Shown one piece after another: positions 24,332 to 32,884 of a stretch of 64,000 bases of DNA. A model generated the notes under the pieces. That model worked only from the letters and a program-made list of their open reading frames with translations, was not told the DNA's origin and searched no databases. Source of the DNA: Aureimonas sp. OT7 (GTDB lineage Bacteria > Pseudomonadota > Alphaproteobacteria > Rhizobiales > Rhizobiaceae); contig NZ_CP062167.1 in NCBI RefSeq assembly GCF_014844055.1, forward strand, positions 2,765,501-2,829,500, in the 5' to 3' direction. The number at the start of each line of letters is the position of its first letter. Position 1 is the first letter of the stretch. Made by a program: the position numbers and the translations under genes.

Positions 24332-25825
24332 TTAGCCTGCCCGCATCAGCTCCCTGGTGCGGGCATAAAGTTGCCGATAGGTGCCGGACCCCGCGTCGTA
24401 GAGCGACGAGAGGGACGCATCCGGCTGGATCTCACGGGCCACCGGGTTCCAGGTATCGATGTCGCCGGCATCCGCATCGCCGACGCCCACCGCCGCCAGG
24501 AAGGCATTGCCGTAGCTTGCCCCGAAAGAATTGTGCCGCACCGCCTGGGCGCGTCCGGTGATGTCGGACACCGCCTGCAGCCAGACCGGGTTGTGTGTTC
24601 CGCCGCCCACCGCCGTCACGCTTTCAGGATTTGCCCCGGCGTCATCGTAGGTTTCGAGAATGTGCCGGACCCCATAGGCGATCCCCTCGATCAGGGCGCG
24701 ATAGACGTCTCCCCGCCCGTGGGTGAGGTCGAGCCCGAAGATCATGCCCTTGGCATGCGGATCGTGCAGCGGGGTCCGCTCGCCCGAAAAATAGGGAAGT
24801 ACGACCAGCCCGCGCGCGCCGGGCGGCGACGCCGCGGCCTCCCGCACCAGCACGCCCATGGCCTCGTGCGGGTCCAGTTCGCGGGCGAAGTTGTCGATGA
24901 ACCAGCGCGTCAGCGTGCCGCTCGTCGCCAGCCCCGACATGGAGGCATGCTGGCCGGCGAACAGCCAGGGCGCGTACCAGAGGCGCGGATCCTGCACCGG
25001 CTCGGCCGTCACCTCTATGCCGAAGATGGTGGAGCCATACATCAGCATCATCTGCCCCGGACGCCGGACACCCACGCTAACCGCCTCCGCCGCAGCGTCG
25101 ATCGTACCCGCGATGACGGGTGTTCCTTCGGCAAGGCCGGTGCGGCGGGCCGCTTCCGCCGTCACGCCGCCGACGATTTCGGTGGTCCAGGCCAGCCGCG
25201 CCAGCCTGTCACGGCCGCAGATCAGCGCGTCGTAGCCATCCACCCAATCCATCCGCGCGATATCGTAAAGGGGGCTGAAACCGGCGGCGGAATAATGGTC
25301 GATCACCGTTTCTCCGGTCAGCCGCCGCACCAGGAAGGATGTGGAGTTGAGGAAGTAAGCCGCCCGCTCGAAGACATCCGGCCGGTTGCGGCGAAGCCAC
25401 AGGATCTTCGGGCCCACCGACTGCGAGGTCAGCGCGTTGCCGCCGGTGGCAAGCAGCGTATCGGCCCCGATCAGCGCCGTCAGTTCCTCGATCTCGGCGG
25501 CGGCCCGCGTGTCGACGCCATAGAGCACCGCGTTCATCAGCGGTCTGCCGTCCGCGTCCACCGGCAGCATGCAGGGGCCGATGCCACTCGCGCCGACGGC
25601 CCGTACGTCGCCGGGCTGAAGGCCACCCGTCTGGATCATCTCGGCGCAGATATCGGCGAACTCGCCCCACCAGTCGCGCTCGGCGTCATGCTCGGCATGG
25701 CCCGGCTGAGGCACCTGCATGCGGTGGGCACGGCGCGCCTCGGTCAAGACCGCGCCCTCGGCCGTCACGATGACGCCCTTGGTCTCGTAGGTGCCGACGT
25801 CTATCCCGAGATAATGGCCGCTCAC
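24332..25825 (-). CDS. FGGY-family carbohydrate kinase
   Basis: A 497-residue two-domain sugar kinase. FGGY_N starts YLGIDVGTYETKGVIVTAEG; the middle has SGIGPCMLPVDADGRPL; FGGY_C has the ATP-site segments GTIDAAAEAVSVG, LPYFSGERTPLHDPHAKGMIFGL and TAVGGGTHNPVWLQAVSD. It phosphorylates a sugar or polyol in the cytoplasm; members include xylulokinase, LsrK and erythritol kinase, and no single one fits better. The start is GTG at 25825, overlapping the M42 stop by four bases (GTGA). Confidence 0.9.
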   Translation of the reverse strand: MSGHYLGIDVGTYETKGVIVTAEGAVLTEARRAHRMQVPQPGHAEHDAERDWWGEFADICAEMIQTGGLQPGDVRAVGASGIGPCMLPVDADGRPLMNAVLYGVDTRAAAEIEELTALIGADTLLATGGNALTSQSVGPKILWLRRNRPDVFERAAYFLNSTSFLVRRLTGETVIDHYSAAGFSPLYDIARMDWVDGYDALICGRDRLARLAWTTEIVGGVTAEAARRTGLAEGTPVIAGTIDAAAEAVSVGVRRPGQMMLMYGSTIFGIEVTAEPVQDPRLWYAPWLFAGQHASMSGLATSGTLTRWFIDNFARELDPHEAMGVLVREAAASPPGARGLVVLPYFSGERTPLHDPHAKGMIFGLDLTHGRGDVYRALIEGIAYGVRHILETYDDAGANPESVTAVGGGTHNPVWLQAVSDITGRAQAVRHNSFGASYGNAFLAAVGVGDADAGDIDTWNPVAREIQPDASLSSLYDAGSGTYRQLYARTRELMRAG

Positions 25826-26922
25826 GTGTAGAGGTCCCGGTTCAGCTCGAAACCGCGCCCCATGCGCCGGATGCCGCCGCAGACGAGCCGCGTCAGCCCT
25901 TCCAGGTCACGCAGATCGCACAGTTCCAGCGCGGTGTGCGTGTAGCGGCTGGGGAAACACAGGTCGACAACGGCAACGCCCTCGCCCACAAGCTGGACAT
26001 AGGACGAGTCCGTCAGTGCACCCACATGCGCGGTGCGCTGCAAGGGCAGCCCGTCTTCCGACGCCGTCGTCTCGAAAAGCCGCGTCAGGGCCGGATGCGG
26101 AATGGTTCCGTTCAGCGTTCCGCGTCCATGGAACGAGTAGAGCGCCATGGCCGGCCCCGCCCCCATGGCGACCTCGCCGCGATGGGCCATGTCGGGCGTG
26201 TCGGACGTCAGCGCCAGATCGAGCTGCACGGCGATATCCGGCTGCAGCGATTGCGCCGCCACCATCGCGCCGCGCAGGTTGAACTCCTCCAGGACGGCGA
26301 AGACGTAATGCACGGTCGGCAGGCCCGGCGCGCCCTGCAGCTCCAGCGCCGCCTGCAGGACGACGGCGCAGCCGGCCCTGTCGTCTACGGAGGTGCCGGC
26401 CACGCGATCCTCGTTCAGGTGGATCACCCTCGGTTGATATACGACCGGCGTTCCGATCTCGATGCCCAGCGCACGCGTCGCCTCGGCGCTGTCCGTTCCG
26501 ACATCGATGAACAGGTCCTGGTAGGGCGTCACCTTGTATTTTTCATCCGCCGGCGTGGCGTGATGGCTTTTGTTGGCGACCACGCCGTGCACGTCGCGGC
26601 CTTCGCCGACACAAAAGAGCACGGCCTGCGCGGGCAGCGCCTTTTCGGGGATGCCGCCCAGCCGCTCCACGCGCACCAGCCCATTCGGCTCGATCTTGCG
26701 GGTGATGAAGCCGAGCTGGTCGGTATGGGCGAACAGCATCACGGACGGCGCTTCGGGGTCGCCCTCCACCGTGGCGATGAGGTTGCCGAGCCTGTCCGTG
26801 CGGCTGGCGATGCCGGCGGCATCCAGCCGCCCCTTGATGGCCCGGCGGACACGGTCTTCATGGCCGGACAACCCCGGCAGCATCATCAGCTCGCTCAAGG
26901 TCTGGCGCAGCTTGTCTTTCAT
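25822..26922 (-). CDS. M42 family metallo-aminopeptidase / SgcX-FrvX-like
   Basis: A 366-residue M42 protein. Metal-site segments are FAHTDQLGF, AGTSVDDRAGCAVVL, AVLEEFNLRGA and VQLDLALTSD, and the family PDZ-like insert lies between the first two. Known M42 enzymes are self-compartmentalising di-metal aminopeptidases (TET). Homologues FrvX, SgcX and YpdE are encoded in sugar PTS operons, where their role is unclear; some were first annotated as endoglucanases. Start and stop overlap its neighbours by four bases each, so it is tightly coupled to a sugar transporter and a sugar kinase. Confidence 0.88.
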   Translation of the reverse strand: MKDKLRQTLSELMMLPGLSGHEDRVRRAIKGRLDAAGIASRTDRLGNLIATVEGDPEAPSVMLFAHTDQLGFITRKIEPNGLVRVERLGGIPEKALPAQAVLFCVGEGRDVHGVVANKSHHATPADEKYKVTPYQDLFIDVGTDSAEATRALGIEIGTPVVYQPRVIHLNEDRVAGTSVDDRAGCAVVLQAALELQGAPGLPTVHYVFAVLEEFNLRGAMVAAQSLQPDIAVQLDLALTSDTPDMAHRGEVAMGAGPAMALYSFHGRGTLNGTIPHPALTRLFETTASEDGLPLQRTAHVGALTDSSYVQLVGEGVAVVDLCFPSRYTHTALELCDLRDLEGLTRLVCGGIRRMGRGFELNRDLYT

Positions 26923-27908
26923 GGTCGTGGTTTCCCGAAGCGCAAACGCGGCAACAGCCCGCGCTCCAGCAACGCCCTCGCCGACATGACGACGACGAGC
27001 AGCCCGCCGAAGAAGAGGTCGCGTGCGAAGGCCGTGAAGGCGAGGAAGTTGAGGCCGCTGGAGATGAGTTGGAGGGTGACGACCGCCAGCACGACGCCCA
27101 GCGTGGAGCCGAAGCCGCCGAACGGGCTGACGCCGGCAAGGATGTTGATGAGAATGACGAGCAGCAGGTACGAGCCGCCATAGTCGGCATTGGCCGAATT
27201 GGTACGCGCCAGGATCACCAGCCCGGCCAGCGCCGCCACAAAACCGGCGATGGAATAGATGCGAATGATCAGGCGCGGCTCGCGCATGCCGGCAAAGCGG
27301 GCGGCCAGCGGATTGGCACCGTAAAGCCGAAGCCGTACCCCCGTCGCGGTGAAGCGCATGAGCGCGCCGAGCGCCATCGCGACCAGCGCGAACACGATCA
27401 GGGGAACCGGCACCAGGCCCGCAAGCGAAGCGTTGAAGGTCTCGCCATACCAGCCGGGAAGACCGGTTATGGCCGGTCCGCGCGTAATGACGATGCCGAG
27501 GCCCCCATAGAGCTGGAGCGTGCCGAGCGTCGCCAGGATGGGCGGCAGCCTCAGATAGGCGATCAGCACACCGTTGAAGGCGCCGCACGCAAGCCCCGTC
27601 AGCAGTGCCGCCGGAATGGCCAGAACGGCCAGTTCGGGCCCGGCGCGCATCATGACCGCGGCAACGATGGAGGCCAGGTTTGCCGTCGCGACGACCGAAA
27701 GGTCGATGCCGCCGGAAACCATGGTCGGCAGCACGGCAAGCGCCAGCAGTCCGAATTCGGGGAATTGCGAACCCATGGACACGAGGTTGGCGCGGCTGAG
27801 GAAATGCGGTGAGGCAAGCGCCAGCGCGACGAAGATGGCCACCGCCAGAACGGCGAGGCTGGCGACATAGGGTCTTGTCGTATCCTGCCGTCTCGCCGAT
27901 CCCGCCAT
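26919..27908 (-). CDS. Sugar ABC transporter permease (RbsC-like), first copy of operon
   Basis: A 329-residue BPD_transp_2 membrane protein. After a short basic N-terminus it has about nine hydrophobic segments, including VSGGIDLSVVATANLASI, RLPPILATLGTLQLYGGLGI, RLYGANPLAARFAGM and INILAGVSPFGGFGSTLGVV. The ATG at 27908 has GGGAGG upstream; the longer open frame upstream overlaps the BtpA gene and is discounted. It is coupled to the M42 gene by an ATGA overlap. It is about as diverged from the second permease as LsrC is from LsrD, which fits a heterodimer. Confidence 0.92.
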   Translation of the reverse strand: MAGSARRQDTTRPYVASLAVLAVAIFVALALASPHFLSRANLVSMGSQFPEFGLLALAVLPTMVSGGIDLSVVATANLASIVAAVMMRAGPELAVLAIPAALLTGLACGAFNGVLIAYLRLPPILATLGTLQLYGGLGIVITRGPAITGLPGWYGETFNASLAGLVPVPLIVFALVAMALGALMRFTATGVRLRLYGANPLAARFAGMREPRLIIRIYSIAGFVAALAGLVILARTNSANADYGGSYLLLVILINILAGVSPFGGFGSTLGVVLAVVTLQLISSGLNFLAFTAFARDLFFGGLLVVVMSARALLERGLLPRLRFGKPRP

Positions 27909-27930
27909 GCCGGCCGCCCTCCCTTTTCGA

Positions 27931-28740
27931 TTATTCGCCGCGCGCCGCCTTCGCCAGCCGCATGAATTCGGCGGCGCGCGCAGCGTCGACGGGTTTCCAG
28001 GTATCGCCATCCACCTTGAGCGAGGAGCCGACCACGCATCCATCGGCGACGCGCAGGACATCGGCCACCGTGTTGTGCCGAACGCCCGTATTGGCCAGCA
28101 CCGGCGTATGCGGCAACGCGGCCTTGACGGACTGGAGGTCCCCCATCTCCGCCGCCTCGCCCGTGATGGCGCCTGAGACCAGGATTGCGTCCGGGATCGA
28201 CGAGAAGACCGCCGAGCGCGCCCGGTCCGCCAGCTCCCGGCGGTCGAGCGACCAGGCGAATTCGGCCGAGACATTGGCAAGCATCGCCACGTCGGGCCGC
28301 CTCAGTCGATGCAGGTAGCGCATCGCCTCTCCGGCATTCGGCGTCCAGGGCCCCATGTCGGACGCATAGGTCCCCGTCAGGATTTCCCGCAGGAACGACG
28401 CGCCCGTGGCCGCGGCCAGGGCCACGGTGGACATCGGATCCCAGAGGACGTTGACGCCGAAGGGCTTGGCGATGTCGCCGCGCAGCTGGCCGATGACGTA
28501 AGCCATGGTTGCCGTGGAGGCCGTGTCGACGCTCAGTTCGTAGGGACGGTCGTTCTCGTTGCCGAACATCACCGCATCCACGTCGGCGTCCTGCAATGCC
28601 TTGAGGTCCTTGCGCGCCGCGTCGACGATGGCATCGATGCCACCCTCGGCGTCGTAAAGGGGCGTGCCGGGCAGCGGCAGCAGATGGACCATGGCGATCA
28701 CCGGCTTCCTATCACCGAATACAGACCGGAAATTCTTCAT
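27931..28740 (-). CDS. BtpA/SgcQ family protein
   Basis: A 269-residue (beta/alpha)8-like protein of the BtpA family. It starts MKNFRSVFGDRKPVIAMVHL and shows VDAVMFGNENDRPYEL, GVNVLWDP, LANVSAEFAWSLDRRELADRAR, AILVSGAITGEAAEMGDLQSVK and the TIM-barrel-like end TPVLANTGVRHNTVADVLRVADGCVVGSSLK. Cyanobacterial BtpA affects photosystem I; E. coli SgcQ lies in a sugar PTS operon. The phosphate-type site at the end suggests a phosphosugar aldolase or isomerase activity, which is inference. A TTG start at 28770 is an alternative. Confidence 0.87.
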   Translation of the reverse strand: MKNFRSVFGDRKPVIAMVHLLPLPGTPLYDAEGGIDAIVDAARKDLKALQDADVDAVMFGNENDRPYELSVDTASTATMAYVIGQLRGDIAKPFGVNVLWDPMSTVALAAATGASFLREILTGTYASDMGPWTPNAGEAMRYLHRLRRPDVAMLANVSAEFAWSLDRRELADRARSAVFSSIPDAILVSGAITGEAAEMGDLQSVKAALPHTPVLANTGVRHNTVADVLRVADGCVVGSSLKVDGDTWKPVDAARAAEFMRLAKAARGE

Positions 28741-28777
28741 GTCAGCACGCGTCTTTCCTTGATAGGACAATGATAAT

Positions 28778-29539
28778 TCAGCATATTTCTATGTCCTGGA
28801 TGCGCTCCCGGTAGGGTGCGATCGCCTTTGCCGCGCCCGTGTCGGCGATCAGCCGGGAAATGCTTTCCAGCGGACACACCGGCACCACGGCACGGCGGTT
28901 GAGCTTGGTATGGTCGGCAAGAAGGATGGTTCGCCGGGCCCGCGAGATGGCCGCCAGCTTGACGTCCGCCTCGTCGCGGGTGGAATTGGAGACGCCGTCG
29001 AGGTCGATGGCATCGGCGGCCATGAAGAAAAGGTCGAATGTTGAGCCGGTGATCGTCTCGATGGCCGGCGCGCCGACGATGGAGAAATAGCCGTTGCGCA
29101 CCTGGCCCGCCGGCATGTGCACCTGGGTCGCGCCCACTGCCGCTGCTTCGGCGACCTTGAGATCGAGCGCGACGATGCTGATGGCGCGCCCGGCCAGTTC
29201 CTGCGCCAGCGCCAGCATGGTCGTGCCGGAATCCAGCAATATGCTCTCCTGGGCACCCACATGGGCGGCGGCAGCACGGCCGATCCGCTTCTTGGCACCC
29301 TGCTGGACGCGCAGCTTTTCCAGAAACAGCGGCTCGATGGCCTCGCCCTTGCGCGGCGCCACCACGCCGCCATGGGTGCGCGCCGCAAGCCCGGCCTGCT
29401 CCAACAGAGCCAGATCCCGGCGGATCGTGGGTTCCGAAGCGTCGAAGTGACGGGCGAGTTGCGCAACCGTAAGGCTGCCTCGCTCTGCAATCAGATCGGC
29501 CATGCGCCGCTGACGCTGCTGCGGAAAACGCTGCTGCAT
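28778..29539 (-). CDS. DeoR/GlpR family transcriptional regulator of the operon
   Basis: A 253-residue repressor-type protein, first gene of the ten-gene operon. The N-terminal HTH reads LTVAQLARHFDASEPTIRRDL, followed by the DeoR linker LARTHGGVV. The C-terminal sensor domain, of the ribose-isomerase fold, has ILLDSGTTMLALAQEL, ADAIDLDGVSNST and ILLADHTKLNRRAVVPV. GGAGGGGGC precedes the ATG at 29539. The family binds phosphorylated sugars, so it probably answers to the product of the FGGY or DhaKL kinase. Confidence 0.9.
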   Translation of the reverse strand: MQQRFPQQRQRRMADLIAERGSLTVAQLARHFDASEPTIRRDLALLEQAGLAARTHGGVVAPRKGEAIEPLFLEKLRVQQGAKKRIGRAAAAHVGAQESILLDSGTTMLALAQELAGRAISIVALDLKVAEAAAVGATQVHMPAGQVRNGYFSIVGAPAIETITGSTFDLFFMAADAIDLDGVSNSTRDEADVKLAAISRARRTILLADHTKLNRRAVVPVCPLESISRLIADTGAAKAIAPYRERIQDIEIC

Positions 29540-29663
29540 GCCCCCTCCGTCCAGGAGGATGATGATTAGTGATCGTTTCGACGGTGTCAATCACAGATTG
29601 CAGATTCAGAAAATGCCGGGCATCGCCGCCGGCGGAGGGACCCGGAAGGCATGATCTTGCGAC

Positions 29664-29680
29664 GGTAGGCAAAGCTTACC
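29664..29680. promoter_or_regulatory. Imperfect palindrome upstream of the efflux pair
   Basis: GGTAGGCAAAGCTTACC, arms GGTA-GC / GC-TACC with one mismatch pair, 68 bp before the HlyD start in the 209-bp region divergent from the deoR gene. It has the size of a TetR or MarR operator, but no such regulator gene is adjacent. DeoR could also bind it. Confidence 0.3.
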
Positions 29681-29748
29681 ATTTAGCTTGCATCTGGCCG
29701 CGGGGCGCAATACGGCGTTTGCATTATCCCCCCGCCGAGGGTCTGGCG

Positions 29749-30867
29749 ATGCTCAAGAAAGTTTCGGATACGGACACGCTTCCCCGCGACGCGGATGCAA
29801 TGGCCGGGAAGCCTGCACCCTCGCGCAAGAGGCTCGTCCTTCCCCTGCTCGCGCTGCTGTTCGTTGCGGCGGGCGCCGCCTTCGGCGTCTACTGGTGGAC
29901 AGAAGGCCGTTTTCTCATCGAAACGGACGACGCGTACATCGCCGCCGACATGGCGGTGCTGACCGCGCGTGTGAACGGCTACGTGACGTCACTGCCCGTT
30001 GCGGAGAACCAGCATGTCAAGGCGGGCCAGCCCGTCGTCGAGATCGACCCCGGCGACCTGCAGCTCGACCTGGATGCGGCCGAGGCGCGGATGGCGACCC
30101 AGGAGGCCGCCATCGATCGCATCGACGCGCAGCGTCGGGCCGGCGCTGCGGCACTCGTCCAGGCACAGGCGCAGCTCGAGGCACTTCAGGCGGCCGAAAC
30201 CGAGGCCAAACGCAATTTCGACCGTGCGGCCGATCTGGCCCGCACCGGTGCCGGCGCGCAGGCGGCGCTGGACACGGCTCGCAACACACTTGCCGAAGCC
30301 TCCGCATCCGTACGCGGCGGAAGCGCGGCCGTCGACAGCGCCAGGGCCAACGTTTCGGTTCTGGATGCCCAGATCGCCGAGGCCCGGCGCAACCTCGCCG
30401 AGCTTGGTGTCGCCCGCGACAGCGCCGCCCGCAACCTGACCTTCACCACCGTTCGGGCGCCCTATGACGGCGTTATCGGAAATCTGTCGGTGCAGCCGGG
30501 CGATCTCGTCTCGCCCAGCCGCCGGCTGGCGTCCATCGTCCCGCTGGACAGGGTCTATATCGACGCCAACTTCAAGGAAACGCAGATCGGCGGGATAGCC
30601 CCCGGGGCATCCGCCAGCATCGAGGTCGATGCCCTGCCCGGCGTGGAATTGAAGGGTACGGTCGAATCCTTCGCACCGGCGTCCGGGTCCGTCTTCTCGC
30701 TGCTGCCGGCAGACAACGCCACCGGCAATTTCACCAAGATCGTCCAGCGCGTGCCCGTTCGTATCCGGATCGACAACCCTCAGGCAGCCGACGGCAAGCT
30801 GCGGCCCGGACTGTCCGCCGTGGTCACCGTCGACAGGCGGACGGCCACGACCGGCGACGTCGAGTAG
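29749..30867 (+). CDS. HlyD/EmrA-type membrane fusion protein
   Basis: A 372-residue periplasmic adaptor with one N-terminal membrane anchor (about residues 27-50). The lipoyl half-motif GYVTSLPVAENQHVKAGQPVVEIDPGDLQ is followed by a long alanine-rich coiled-coil hairpin (about 115-230). The second lipoyl half TVRAPYDGVIGNLSVQPGD and a beta-barrel domain complete it. The ATG at 29749 has GAGGG eight bases upstream. With the MFS gene nine bases downstream it forms an EmrAB-type drug or fatty-acid efflux system that would use an outer-membrane channel encoded elsewhere. Confidence 0.92.
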   Translation: MLKKVSDTDTLPRDADAMAGKPAPSRKRLVLPLLALLFVAAGAAFGVYWWTEGRFLIETDDAYIAADMAVLTARVNGYVTSLPVAENQHVKAGQPVVEIDPGDLQLDLDAAEARMATQEAAIDRIDAQRRAGAAALVQAQAQLEALQAAETEAKRNFDRAADLARTGAGAQAALDTARNTLAEASASVRGGSAAVDSARANVSVLDAQIAEARRNLAELGVARDSAARNLTFTTVRAPYDGVIGNLSVQPGDLVSPSRRLASIVPLDRVYIDANFKETQIGGIAPGASASIEVDALPGVELKGTVESFAPASGSVFSLLPADNATGNFTKIVQRVPVRIRIDNPQAADGKLRPGLSAVVTVDRRTATTGDVE

Positions 30868-30876
30868 CACCGCGCC

Positions 30877-32442
30877 ATGTCTGCCGTTGCCGCAGGTGCG
30901 GACGAGGCGGTCCCCGCCCGTCGAATTGCCGCCTTCATGGTCATGGTGCTCGGCATGTTCATGGCGATCCTGGACATCCAGATCGTCTCCGCATCGCTGG
31001 CCGAGATACAGGCCGGGCTTTCCGCGTCGGCCGACGAGATTCCCTGGGTGCAGACGGCCTATCTGATCGCCGAGGTGATCATGATCCCGCTGTCCGGCAT
31101 GCTCGGCCGCATCCTGTCCACGCGGGTCCTTTTCACCCTGGCGGCCGGCGGCTTCACCGTCTCCTCGGTCCTGTGCGCCACGGCCACCTCCATCGACCAG
31201 ATGATCGTCTATCGCGCGATCCAGGGCTTCCTGGGCGGCGGCATGATCCCCAGCGTCTTCGCGGCCGCCTTCACGCTGTTTCCTCCGTCGAAGCGCGCGG
31301 TCGTTTCCCCCATGATCGGGCTGGTGGCGACACTGGCGCCCACCATCGGCCCCACCATCGGCGGCTATCTCAGCCATGCCATGTCATGGCACTGGCTGTT
31401 TTTGATCAACCTGCCGGTCGGCCTCGTCGTCACCGTCGCCGCGTGGAACCTGATCGACTTCGACAAGCCGGACTGGTCGCTGCTGCCGCACTTCGACTGG
31501 TACGGGCTTGCCGCCATGGCGGCCTTCCTGGGCGCGCTCGAGTACGTGCTCGAGGAGGGCCCGCAGAACGACTGGCTCGACGACAGGGCCGTCGCGGCGA
31601 TGGTGTGCGTCACGCTGGCCGGGGCGGTGATGTTCTTCTATCGATGCTTCACCGCACGAGAACCGATCGTGGACCTGTCGGCCTTCGCCAACCGCAACTT
31701 CGCGCTAGGCAGCCTGTTCTCCTTCGTCATGGGCGTCGGCCTTTACGGCCTCACCTATCTCTACCCGGTCTACCTGTCAGCCATTCGGGGATACGACTCG
31801 CTGATGATCGGCGAGACCATGTTCGTGTCGGGCCTCGCCATGTTCTTTACGGCGCCGCTGGCGGGCATTCTTTCGGCCCGCATGGACCTGCGGGTGATGA
31901 TGGTCATCGGCTTCGTCAGTTTCGGTATCGGCACGTGGATGATGAGCGGCATCACCCATGACTGGGACTTCCATGAACTGTTCATACCGCAGGTCTTGCG
32001 CGGCTTCGGTCTGATGCTGTCCATGGTGCCGATCAACAATATCGCACTGGGCACCTTGCCACCCCAGAAGATGAAAGGCGCATCGGGCCTCTACAATCTG
32101 ACGCGCAACCTTGGCGGCGCGGTCGGGCTGGCCATCATCAACACGATGCTGACGGACCGCACGACCCTGCATTACCAGCGGCTTGCCGAGCATGTGTCCT
32201 GGGGCAACCCGATCGCCGAGGAGCGGATGAGTTCCATGGCGCAGAGCCTCGACGCGGCCGGCCTCGACGGACAGGCGGCGGCCGTGGCAAACATGGTGCG
32301 CATCGTAACCCGGGAGGCGCATGTGATGGCCTTTGCCGATGTGTTCCTTGTGCTTACCGCACTTTTCGGCGCGCTGGCGATGCTCGCGATCTTCATCGAC
32401 AAGCCGCAGGCCCGCCCCGCAGGCGGGGGCGGCGGACACTGA
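30877..32442 (+). CDS. DHA2 family MFS multidrug transporter (EmrB-like)
   Basis: A 521-residue transporter with about 14 membrane segments. The DHA2 marks are MAILDIQIVSASLAEIQAGL in helix 1, the motif-A-like PLSGMLGRILSTRVLF, and motif C around APTIGPTIGGYL. It is driven by the proton gradient and exports its substrates together with the upstream adaptor. Substrates are unknown. The C-terminal helix is followed by a short Gly-rich tail. Confidence 0.92.
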   Translation: MSAVAAGADEAVPARRIAAFMVMVLGMFMAILDIQIVSASLAEIQAGLSASADEIPWVQTAYLIAEVIMIPLSGMLGRILSTRVLFTLAAGGFTVSSVLCATATSIDQMIVYRAIQGFLGGGMIPSVFAAAFTLFPPSKRAVVSPMIGLVATLAPTIGPTIGGYLSHAMSWHWLFLINLPVGLVVTVAAWNLIDFDKPDWSLLPHFDWYGLAAMAAFLGALEYVLEEGPQNDWLDDRAVAAMVCVTLAGAVMFFYRCFTAREPIVDLSAFANRNFALGSLFSFVMGVGLYGLTYLYPVYLSAIRGYDSLMIGETMFVSGLAMFFTAPLAGILSARMDLRVMMVIGFVSFGIGTWMMSGITHDWDFHELFIPQVLRGFGLMLSMVPINNIALGTLPPQKMKGASGLYNLTRNLGGAVGLAIINTMLTDRTTLHYQRLAEHVSWGNPIAEERMSSMAQSLDAAGLDGQAAAVANMVRIVTREAHVMAFADVFLVLTALFGALAMLAIFIDKPQARPAGGGGGH

Positions 32443-32460
32443 CCAGGCCGGCAGGCGTAC

Positions 32461-32814
32461 TCAAAGGCGGTACATCTCGGCCCGCCCGGTGATCGTGTGC
32501 CAGCAGCGGCTCCACTTCGTGACTCCCATGCGATAACCGATGACGCGCACGGCGTTGCCACCGCGCCTCTGCGCCTCCGCCTTCATGCCGTTCAGTATGG
32601 TCACCTCCGGCGTCGGATACTCCGACAGATCATTGCGGCACCGCGTGACACGGACGGTGCCGAGCGACTGCGCACCGGCCGGCGGGTCGACGACCACCCG
32701 CACATCCATCAAGGTCTGCTGCGGAACCGATGGAAGGTTCGAGACCGTCGTGGGCGAGCAGGCGGACAGAACCACCACGACCGGCGCGAGAACGGTCAGT
32801 TTGCGAAGTGTCAT
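32461..32814 (-). CDS. Small lipoprotein of unknown function
   Basis: A 117-residue protein with a lipoprotein signal peptide (VVVVLSAC, lipidated Cys19). The mature domain contains LGTVRVTRCRNDLSEYPTPE, AEAQRRGGNAVRVIGYR and a second cysteine near WSRCWHT. The layout of a small Cys-containing domain with a GGNAV turn recalls the DUF4156/RcsF-like lipoproteins, a weak resemblance. It converges with the MFS gene, with 18 bp between the stops. Confidence 0.75.
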   Translation of the reverse strand: MTLRKLTVLAPVVVVLSACSPTTVSNLPSVPQQTLMDVRVVVDPPAGAQSLGTVRVTRCRNDLSEYPTPEVTILNGMKAEAQRRGGNAVRVIGYRMGVTKWSRCWHTITGRAEMYRL

Positions 32815-32884
32815 GAAACCCCCTGCTGCGACACACCGATAACTACCTAGGGTAGATTTCGCGGTCGGGAAAGCATGGCGCGCC

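Noticed and set aside
23276..25831. 851-codon plus-strand frame opposite the binding protein and FGGY kinase
   Set aside because: Antisense shadow spanning two real genes; no recognisable domain.
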